NCBI RefSeq assembly: GCF_014898815.1
Contig: NW_026515539.1
Coordinates: forward strand, 3,720,001-3,784,000
Length of the DNA stretch: 64,000 bases
Reading direction: 5' to 3'
From: Panonychus citri
Taxonomy: Eukaryota; Arthropoda; Arachnida; Trombidiformes; Tetranychidae
This document shows, piece by piece, positions 50,101 through 62,100 of the stretch. The notes beneath the pieces were generated by a model. That model was not told the DNA's origin. It was given only the letters and a program-made list of their open reading frames with translations, and did no database searches. How positions within the stretch are numbered: position 1 is the stretch's first letter; each line of letters starts with the position of its first letter. The position numbers and the translations under genes are program-made.

Positions 50101-53100
50101 AAGCGTCATGATCCCTCTGAAGCTCAAATGAGAATATTCTGTATGACTGATGATAAGGAAGAGAAAACTCTTGAAAATCAAGAACAATTTACCGAAGTAG
50201 CCAAGAGTCGTGATGTCGAGGTATTAGAGGGTAAATGTCAATACCTCGAATTTGCTGGTAACCTGATACCTGTAACCAAATCGGGTGAACAATTAAATCT
50301 AACCTTCCAAGCTTTCCGAGAGAATAGACTTCCCTTTTTAATAAGAGTTCGAGATTCATCTCAAGAACCTTTCGGTAAAATTGCCTTCATGAAAGAACCA
50401 CGAAAAACTCGAGGTGAAGCTCCACAAGTGCCAATATGCAATTTAAACATCAAATTACCTGAAATAATCTTGGAAGAGGAACCAATTGTTATTAATAATT
50501 ATCAACAACAATTTACCGATGTCCATTATAATATTAAATCAGAAACCATCCAAAGATCAGCACTAGGTGATTAATGAAACTAATTATCAAAAAGTGTACC
50601 AACAATCAACCCACCAAAACCACACCACCTTCCAAGTACCGATAGCTCCGATTATCCATCCAAACACCCTAGAACCCATTATAATCAACACTAATTGGAA
50701 ATTGTCGTTGATTAATATCAAAATATCACATCCGTTAATTAGTCAAATCTTAAAATATTTATATAAATGCAATTCATCAATTTCAATATTCAAGCATTAT
50801 TTATATACACACAAACACTGAAACTATTTAATCTCCCTCTTTTTATTCATAATCCACTAATCTGAGATTATCTAATTATCCATGGGCAATGATTATCATT
50901 TAGATTCTAATTTTTTTTTCTAATTAATTTTTTTTTCTGTTTACATTTTTATCTATCAATGAGCTTGCAATAAAAAATCAGAGCTATCGATACAATTACC
51001 TTTTTTTTTCAACTTGTTTTCCATTTTATTTTAACTATTTGTTAATTGTCCTTGTTTTCAATTGATTGTCCATTGATTTCTGATTGTTTGTTTCTTTTTT
51101 TTTCATGTTTCTCTCTTTGTATTGACTATACAATATTTACCGTTAGATGATGACGATATTATCTTGAATGCTGATCCATCAATAATGCAAATGGGACAAG
51201 AATTGGGTAAAGATTGGATTAAAGTTGCCTCTCACCTTGATGTTGATCCAATTGATACGGAAAAGATTAAGAGACAATTTAATAATCTTGAAAGTGAACA
51301 AGCAACCGCTTTATTATATAATGTTGACCGTAAATCATCAATATGGAAAAACAAGCAACTATGTAAAGCCCTTTGGGACATTGGTAGGAAAGATCTGGTT
51401 ACCAAATTTTACCCTGAACACAAGAATCATTTAGCTGAATTTGGAATTAAACTAAATGGTAAACAAAACGATGAACCAAATGAAACAATCGAAAGCTCAA
51501 AAAGTCTTCCAACTGAACGAGAAGTTACTCTTGACGATAAAGATATTATGAAGGTAAATTAAATAATCGAATTTTGTTTTCCTATCAAATCTTTTCTCTC
51601 ACTAATTATTCTGTTAATTACTCTTCTAGGATGCTGAATCTATGGACGATAGTGAAGGTGAACCTGGAATCTTACTTGGTCAGTCCACAGTGACCGCTAC
51701 AGCTAATAAAATACCTTCTCATGAAACCAAAGGTAAAAACGTAATTCTAGTTGATTGATTTCAATTATTATCTAATGAATTTGAAGATGTTGATTGTGTT
51801 TATCTTTGGTGTTGTTGATTGATTTCTCTCTCTCTCTCTCTCTTTTTCTAATCAAATGATACGATGATGTTTTTTTTTGTTTCTTAATTGTTGTGTTAAT
51901 TTGCTTATAATTATGTTGATTGTAAAAAGGACGAGAAGATGAGGAAAGGGCTTCAGCGGTTCAACAATACCTGAAGTATTTGGAAGACGAGGATCGGGAA
52001 GATTCGGAAGAGAGAGCTGCTTTTAGAGGAGAAAAGACCAATTCTAATGAATTATACATAATTAAAGAAGAAATTCAAGTTCCAAGTGGTGATTCGAGTT
52101 CAATTAAATCAACTAATCAAATTTCCAGTAAGATTTTCCAATCTAATTACTTAGTTGATTACATACATTTAGATAAATGTAACTTGACAAGCAAGTTCAC
52201 TTAGTCCAATCACTTTTCAATCCGATTGGTTAGATTACAATTAACGTTCATTTGCTCATTTGTAATTTACTTTATTTGTCTAATTGTGTGTGTCCACTCT
52301 GATTACCTTCATGTCCATTGTTTAAATTGGTTTACCTTTTCCATTTACCTTAACAATTAATTGATTTTGTTTTTCTTACCTGTTTGTTTTTTTCTCTCTC
52401 TCTCTCTACCTTTACCTGCCCATGTTTATTTTTGATCCTTTGTTTGCCATTTCTTTGTTGATGATGATGATGATTATTGTTATTGTTATTATTCCTGTTG
52501 ATCAGTAACTTCCCCTGAATCCACCCATGAAACTGAATCTCACATTAAAACCGAGGAGAACATTGAATTCACTGATGAAGGTGGATTGACTCACTCTATT
52601 ACTCAAGTCACGAAAACAACGATAATTCAAGGTAACATGATGGAGAAAAAAAAATGAATTTCGTTTTTTTTTTCATTCTCAACAAAAGAACTGATTTAAT
52701 TTAACTAAATTATCGCAAATTAAATCACCCGATATAGTAAAATATAACATACAGAATGAGCAAGAAAACTTAATGATACATATTAGGAGTTAATTGTTTG
52801 GGGAAATCTTAATCATGTCAGCATGTTGTATGTTGATTTAATTGTCCATGTATTTAGATGTTGATATAACTTTTGTCTGTTTGTTTATTTGTTTCTCTAT
52901 TGATTGTTATCTTAATCATTTTGATTGACCGAAAACTGAATCACAACTAATTACTGTCATTTTATTGATCTTTTTATCCTTACGATTGGTTAGATACTGA
53001 TGAACCTATTCAAGTCCAGCAACGTCTTCAAAAGCAACAACAATCCCAACCTCAGGATGCTCAAGGTAAACAACAGGAATCAGGGTATTCAAATGAACCA

Positions 53101-56100
53101 GACACAATTAGCCAAGTATCAATTTCAAGTATTCCTGAGGACGATAAATCAGATCCCACCTCGGCAAATATATCGAGTGCAACCACCACCACCACCAATG
53201 CAAGTGATGTTAGGATGACCACCGAGGAACCAGGAACCAAAATAACCGTTGAACAAAATGGTAAGTGGTCATCTAATGATATCAATGATTGTCTTATATC
53301 TAAATTGTTAAAAGATTACTGGACAATTGAAAAGTATTCACCTTAATAGTTATATAAATATACTTAAATTGTTCCCATTTTGGTTGACAACAACAACGAA
53401 AATACCTAATTAGTTATTAGTTTGGAAAATTTTTAATTCTAATCATCTATTCATGTTTTGTTTTAATTGTCACTTGCTACTACAATTAGATTTTCTTAAT
53501 TGCACCTAAATTGTTTCGCTCGTAGATTCATTTGCATACACACACTGATTAATTTTCCGCTTGATTATCTTGATTATTGTTAAATTCAATTGCATTTATA
53601 TTATAATTTTTTTCTCGTTTTTAATTTTCATCATCATTAATCTTGTTGTTTTCAGAAAGTTTTGTTTCAACAATTAGTTTTAATTGTAATCGTTCATATG
53701 ACAATCAATGTACTATGATGATGATACAAGTTGATTGTTAATCGTTTATTTAATTGTTAACTTTCTGGAAACACATATGATTAACTTTTAATTGGGATTA
53801 TAATTTTGTATTAATCAGCATTTTGTTTATTATCAAATCTATTGATGATTTTATATAAATGATTGATTGTTAATATCAATTGTTAATCGTAAATCTTATC
53901 AACTAATCATCTCAATGGTAAACAAAGTTAATCAAATAATCAATTGGTAAGATGATTAATCTAATCAAAGTTAATCAATTCTATTGGAAAGTTAATTATC
54001 TAATCTAACCTGAGGTCGAATCTTAATTGTTCTCGTTGATTGAGTTAACGGTTTTTGATTATAAAAATTAACTTTGAACAAGATTTTGATTGTCCGTTAA
54101 TCAGTTTTTCTTGCGCCAACGAATGATGACAATTAAATTTAATTGTTTGAGAAATTGTTCCATTTGAACCTTAAATTTTGTTAATCCACAAAACTGATTT
54201 CATATTTTATTTTCTTCTTTCTTTTTCCTTTCTTTTCTTTCTTTCTTTCTTGACAAACTGTCTTTCTTTTTGATGACAATTAACTAATCACTTGATTTGC
54301 CTATTTGATTATTAATTTTACAATTAACCAACTTGAAAGACTCTTGATCAGCAACAATCAACTCTCTTTACACACAATTAACATTAATCCAAAGTCTATT
54401 GAATTTACATTGATTATTAATTAGAATAGCAAATTATCAAACTTAATCAATCAAATTTAAGTTAATTAAAGATGAAACTTTCACAATTATCCAAGTTATC
54501 AGTTCAATTGTTATTAAATTACCTTTAAAAGTAAATGATTAGCTAATAGAAAACTTTTAATTAGTTAAAATCAATCGTGATTATTTATTATTTATTTCAA
54601 TTGATTGAACAATTAGAATTAGATTTGAATACTTGATCAACAATTAATCAATTTTTCCTATTTATTTCTGTTTTTCCAATGTCAATGAGAATGTCTTAAT
54701 TAACCACTAATCCATTAATTGTGCCAACAATTAACATATTAAATTACAACAACAAAAAACCATTTGAATGAGAATGAGAATCCGATTCCATGATTAGTTG
54801 TACTAATCAACTGTATCCAATCAATTGGCTTTCTAATTACAACTCTAATTATCTGTGTGTGTTTTATAACAATTTACCAGCGAATGCAATTAAATTTTAA
54901 TTCCAATTGAATTGCAATTAACTATTTAATTACCAGAAAACAAAATCGAAACAAAATTGACTGAGAACAAAAAAAAAAAGATTCGAATTGAACAAAAACC
55001 AACAAACCTCAATATCTTTTTGTCTGAATATTCACTTTGCTATTTCTTCGGGGTTGTTCTGTATTCTTGACCCTTATCCTGATTTAGGAAATTCAGTTAA
55101 TCATGAGGAATTCAATCTGATTGCGGAAACTATAATTCGTCAAGTGTACGATGAGGTTTTTGAACTAATTCGAACCAAGAAGATCACAATTGATGATAAA
55201 GGTAAGATTCCTCTCGTAGTGGGTAGATCAAAGTTTCCTCATGATTGAAAACTTAATTCGCTTCCAAAACTAGTTAATTAACCAAAATTAATTTACTTCT
55301 ATTTTGTACAATTAATACAAATGATCGTTATTTTGATTATCCTCAATGTTGCCACAGTTTTAATCATTAATTAGAAGCCAATTAACATTAATTGCGCATT
55401 TGCTTTTGGTTTATTTTTCATCTCAAGGAATTATGATCAATCCTTTTATTTTTCTCGATTTGCTGATTGTCAACTAAATTGTTCATTCAAGTTTATTAAT
55501 TCTTACCATTAGAATCATCTCTTTAACGAAACCTTTCGTTGCACTTTAATTTCTATTAATATCTGTTAATTTAGTTCGGAATTATATAAATAATTATCTC
55601 TCTCTCTCTTATTCTAAGTTGTTGTTTCTTTTTCCTCCTTCCCAGTCAATTGTTTCACTTTAATGGATTCATTGGGAATCCTTAGTAAATTTGATTATCG
55701 ATTATCATTAATTTCGTATTTAGATTTATAAGTTTTGTTGATCATTTCTTTTTTCGACTTTTACCTTGATTCGATATTCATTGTCAACCAATTCTCTTTG
55801 GTGTCAGTTTTAGTTTAGCATTTGAAGTGAGATAAACTTGAGTTTTGTTCTTGAAACTTGGAATTTGAATCTTGTGGTCAGTTTTTGGATTAATTTTAGT
55901 GGTCGAATCTCACCTTTGATTATCCCTCTCTTTCTCTAAATGCCTCGGAATCTATTCTCTGAGGGGATGAGACGAAGAGGTATCAGGAGAGGGTCAACTG
56001 GAGGTTATAGAGGGGTCGAAGATGACCTGAGTAGTGCTTCGGAGTCTAGAAATGTTCTAAGTGTTCCTGTTGATGATTACGATAATTCAACTGATTGTGA

Positions 56101-59100
56101 AGAGATTTATGAAGATGATGATGGTGCAATTGGATTTAAAAGGAAACCCCGATTTTCATTTTCTGAAAGTGAAGATGAGAGAGATGGTGAATATTTGACC
56201 GATATTGAATATTCATCTGATGAGAATGATGATAATCTTAAAGAGAGTTCATCTTGCTCTCAGGCCAAAGTAACTCGACGAAGTGCTAAGGAATTATCAT
56301 TGTACATTCAACGAGTTTTGGGTCGTCCATTACGAGCGGTCACTTGTTTCAAGGAGTGTGAACATGGTGGAACTGTTATTCAAACGGAACATCCTGATGA
56401 AGATGAAACATCGGAAGATGAAAGTTCATTGGCAAACGAGATGATTGATGGACAAGAAAATGAACAAGAATCATGTCCCGATTCTCAAGTCTCCGACATT
56501 GAAGCTTCTGATGGTGAAGATTATCATGGAATTGATCTTAACCATGATGGAAATCCAAACAATAATAATAATAATAATAACGGTGAAGATGACGGAAACG
56601 TTATCGACAGTTATCTCCAAGGTCATTTCGCTCGATTATCAACTACCGATAATGATGCTCGCGGTCGGAGTGATAGTGAAATCGACGAGTCTCACTTGCC
56701 TCCGGGTATTATTGTCTCGAATTGGGGTGGATCGTCCGTTGATAATTCGCACCCTGTAACTGAAGAAGAGATTCTATCTGAACGCGAAGTGACCTCTAAA
56801 CCTTCAAATGTAATTCGAACCAAGCGAATGGGTCGAACTCGTGGACAGTTTAGCAAACAGAGTAATTACTTGACCGCAAGTTTGCCGACTTTGGGTCAGG
56901 GTGAAACTGATTCTGAATCGGAATCAGATGGGCGGCAGTTGATTCGTTCATCTTTCTATCAAACATCATCAGGTTCGAGTAATTTTCGTGACGATGATGA
57001 CGAAAATTCCCCGGAAACCCATGGAATCCTCTCTAATCTTCCGTCAACTGACTCAGAATCGTTTGAATTTGAAGATGAAGATGATTCTGTCAACATAAAC
57101 CCGAAATATTCACCAAGAAATTCATTAACCAATACAGCAAATGAATCTCAATCAGTGAAAATCGTCAGTCAACTTTCAATCAATGACAATATGATTAACT
57201 GATTAGCAGAAATTAAAAATGAGAAAAGAAAACACAAAAAAACAATCACCTAATTATCCTAATTCCTAAATTCTGATTGATGGTGTTAATCCATTTGAAT
57301 TTTAAATGATCAAATTAAACTTAACTCCAATTAATTTAATATTATCCTTAAATCCTGTTGAATCAATTTCATGAAAGATTCAACAATCAATTTGTTTGTT
57401 GACAATACACTAATCAAGAAAACTGTATATGTGTAATATTTGTAGTATCCACCTTTTAATTGTGAAAATGATAAAACAATCAACTAAATTGATTTGAAAA
57501 CTTTGTTCATTGGAAAGTGAGATGAATTAAAAAAAAGTATCGAAAACAATTAAAAGACTAATATAAATTACGTTTAGATTTATATAAGTTAACTAATTTG
57601 CTTCTGCTTATCAATCAGCTTTGCTTATAATTAATATTATCTTTAAGCTGTAATTGTAACTCGACTTAACCAATCAATTGGATTTCGACAATTAACTAAT
57701 CATTTGGGTTTCTCTTTGTTTCTCTTTGTACATTTACAGAATGGTTTGAAACCGAAGCCTCTGGTGATGTTGTTCACATAATCGAGCAGAGTACAACCTG
57801 TGAACGAACCAACGATAAAAGTGATCTGATTGCTGACGAAAGTAAGTTAACTTAACCAGAGAGAGAAAGAGTAATTAAACCCGATGAACAAATCGTAACA
57901 ATTAACTTTGATTACGCACCTTTAATCCCCTTCAATCCATCCGCACATATGATAACAATTTAAACGCCAAAACATATACAACAATTATCACCTTAATTAT
58001 TTATGTTTTTTCCCCTTGAATCACAATTAAAACAAATGACGATCTGAAAAGCTGAATATTCAATCATGAACAAAACAAATATCCATAGTAAATAGACAAT
58101 TAGTTAATTGTTATCTCTTGAGTTTTTTTAAATATAATTTCGTGCTCAATATATTGATTATTTATCGATTTTAGTCTAAATTATCACTAATCAACTAATC
58201 GTTAGGTAATTGAGCTTATTATTATTATTTTTTCGATCTCTTAATCTTCTACCTCTTGATAGATTTTCACTAATCCATTTCAGTGTTTTGTTTCCCCTAA
58301 ACTAATCAACTAAATTGCTTCAATTTGGGCTAATTTAGTGAAGATGAATTTCGCCTTAATCTAATTGCAACCATCTAATGATTAATTGTGTTATTAATCA
58401 AATAAATTCTAACCTATTCTCTTAAAAATATCTAATCATCTCTTATTATTAATCGATGAAAACTATTAACTATTGATTATTAATATTATATTATGTCACT
58501 TTACTTGTTCCGTCTTGGCGATCGTCTTTTGTTGAACAATTTAAAATTATCAATTCGAAAAAAAACAAAATTCGAAAATAATATTAAAATTCTAATCCCC
58601 TTTTAATCCTCCTTAATCCTTAATCTGTTCCATGGAAACTATTGAAAAAGAAGTGCTTGATTCTGTAGGCAAGTTGAATGAGCGTACGATTTATGAACAT
58701 TTACATTTCTCTGTCTATTTGTTTATCTGTTTTGTTTTACTTTCTTTTCTGTCGAAATTGTCACCATTTCCTTAATATCTTTAGTATCTACGAACTAAAT
58801 ATATTAATACCAACAAATGTCCAATCGAACCTCATTCCTTGCCGATCATAAAGAAAATTGGTATTCGTAATAAATAATAACAATAAAAACACTCGATTAG
58901 AACTTGATACTTAAATGAAACAAAACGATTAATCCAAATCTCTTTCATCATCTCGGGAATCAAATTATTCAATAACATCAGGATATTTATCAATAATATC
59001 GCGTTGATTTAGTCAATCAATTTAGATTAAAGTGATTAGTGATGTTGTTGCTGTTCGTCTTCAGTTTCCCATCTTAATCCTTATTGTTATTTTTTCTCTA

Positions 59101-62100
59101 TCTATAATTAATCTTAATCATCTCTCTGATTAACTCATGTAATGAACGTGCCAAAGGGATTACGTTTCCTTAATTAAATCCTGGTGTCATTGTAATTGCT
59201 TGATAACTGTTTCCAATTAATCCTTTCAATCCTCTTGTTGTGGTGTGTTGTTTGTGCATGGTGACTCCTGAGATCTACCTGTTGATTGCAAACCTTGATT
59301 GCGCTTTAATTGTTGACACAATTTTATTTATTATTTGCATGATTGTCCCAATGGGTTTGCATCGATCGGCTTTTGCTTGCGTCCATTTTTTTTTGTTGTT
59401 TTTTGCTTTCATTTTGCTTTTTTTCCAGCATGAATTTTACATCATCATCATCACCACCACCACCACGATTCCAATGAAAACCAACCTTTGACCTGATTTC
59501 CAGTGCTCGGGATTAAGAAAACAATACCATTTATCCAAAACCACCAACGAAAACCAAATTCAAAACCTTAATCCAGTTTCTCCATCACTTTAAGATTGGA
59601 TTTAAATCTTTATCTTTATCCCAGTGAACTTTTTTCTTCCTCCATGACTTTGGATTGATTTTCTAATTTTATTTTAATCCATTTTCTTATTAAATCCAAT
59701 ATTGTTTTTATTTTCTTTTTCTCTATCCTCCCAATCTCTTAATCCACCCATCAACTTAATCAATTATTTATCCTTTTGGTTGATATGAAATAAAAAAAAT
59801 TAATTGCATTTCAATTTAATTTGAATTTTCACTTAATTGTTTTCATTTTTTTCGCATGATTTTGATCATTTCTGCTTATAATTATTTAAATTGATTGCGC
59901 TTGGATTGGGATAAGGTTCAAATCTCCAATTAACGATTAATCTGATATATGAAATAAAAAAGTTCCAATAAGATCAAAGATTAGATTTAAATTAATTTCC
60001 CTCGATTTTGTATCCATGAAATTATCAAGAAAACACAGGTAACGATAATCAGAACATTTCGATTATTTCATTTGACGTCGAATATCAAGTTTACTATCAT
60101 CTTAGAACTTTTTTTCCGTCAGAACTTAGTAATTTTTTGGCACTTTTCTTTTTCGATCTTTTCCTTTTCTCCCGTTCGATCATAACTGTCACTCATGTTT
60201 CCGTTTCCTCAGATTGAGAGAGTTAGAAGATCAAGAATTTTAGCCTAAATCGTCAACAGAATTGACCCAATCTTGATAATTTTGATTCTCTGATTTGATC
60301 CACTGAACCGAATCATAATCTTACCTGATGATTATTATTTAATGGCTTCGATTGTAAATCTTTTATTTCCTTCCGTTTTTTTGTCCATTTCGCCTTTGGC
60401 ACTCGCACGAATTATCATTTATCTTCCTTCTCTCTTCCTTTACTACTGTCGACGCGACCAACAAACATCAATTTCTCTCTTTTTTTCTTTCGTTCTTTTT
60501 TCTCTCTATCATTGTGGATTCGATGAAATTAGATGACCATGAAATGAGTTATTCGGAAAAGAAAGATTATTTTACCAAACTATCAAACGATTCTAAGGTA
60601 AAACCAGTTCCCCCTGCGTCGCATTACTGTCGCTCATCATCAATCGAAACCAGTGGAATGGGTAAAGATGATCGTCGACCATCAGAGGGAGAAATCGTTG
60701 AAACGGTTGGAGCTTTTAACGATCGTCGAGCTTATTTTGAAGCAACTGGAGGTCGTCGATCATATTCAATTGACATTGCCAATATGGACGAAGCTCGAAC
60801 TGCTTATTCAACATCGTTAGTCCAAAGATCAACTGGAACAAAGGGAACATCACAATCGACTTTTACCGGATTGACAGAAAAGCTTGAGGAGGAAGAAGAC
60901 GAGGAAAACAATTCCAAGGGTAACTTGTATTCTAATTCATTTAATAATCTTGTTAATCGTGAATCAATTGGCAAAAGTGGTTGCGAGGTTTCTGATGTTG
61001 ATGTTATCGTTGATGAGTCAAGTGAAAGAAACCAAGAGTATCAGAACTTTTTATCGCGAGAGCAACTTTTTCAAGCCTTAAATGAGCTTGAAGCTGAAAT
61101 TGAATTAGCTCAAAGTGATCTTGAGCTAACTGTTGATGACGATTTGAAACAATTGAACAAAATAATAACCACAGAATCAACAACAACCACAAAAGCATCT
61201 CAAGCTACTACAGCAACAACAACAACCCAAGAGCTTGCAAGTAGATACCTGAAGTTGAATATTAGCAAAACTGATAATGATGATAAAGAATCAAATTTAA
61301 ATCAAGTTAATCATTATGATGATCAAATTTTCCGATCACCATCTCAAGGTAAAGGTACTTCATCGATGCGATTAATTGTTCGCAATCGAGATGAAGTTTC
61401 TGTGAAAGATTTTCCTACCAATGAGGTGAACGTGGAAACCGGTGAAATCGCTCGGCTTCTCGTTCGTCCCGCTCCACCTCGTGTACCTCAAGAAAACGTT
61501 GACAGGTCAACCAACGAATCGCCATCGGAAAGTTTAGTTGTTTACAAAGTGTGGAAAGGTCCTGATCCAATTGAAAGATGTCCAAGTCCACTTAGGCAGC
61601 AATTTAGTCGATCACTTCGAGATGATGTTGTTGGCCTTTCGTCGTCTTCTGTCAATAATGATAATCAGAATGAGAATGATAATTGTTATAATATCGATGA
61701 ACTTGTTGGTAAGTTAAGTGAAGATCAATCAATTGCCACCACACTCAATCAACAAATATCTTCACCATTGACAACAATCAACCAACAGCAAAAGTATCTT
61801 ATCAATTGGAGATCAATGAAAAACATATTAACCCCTGAAGGTTTTGATTTGATTGGTCAAGCAATTGAAATCGCTTTAATTAAGATACCAAATGAAAAGG
61901 GTTACCCAAAGTATTATTATATCGGTAGAGAGTTAATTAGATCACTTATCGAATCGAGTCTCGAACGTGTACTTTTCTATTCCATTGAGATGGTTCGAGT
62001 TGATTGCGTTGAATCAGGTTTAATTAATTTAGATTCTCCTTCCATTCCTGGTTTATCCTCTGTTCCAATTCCTTACTGGCTTCCATTCACTTCCAATAAG

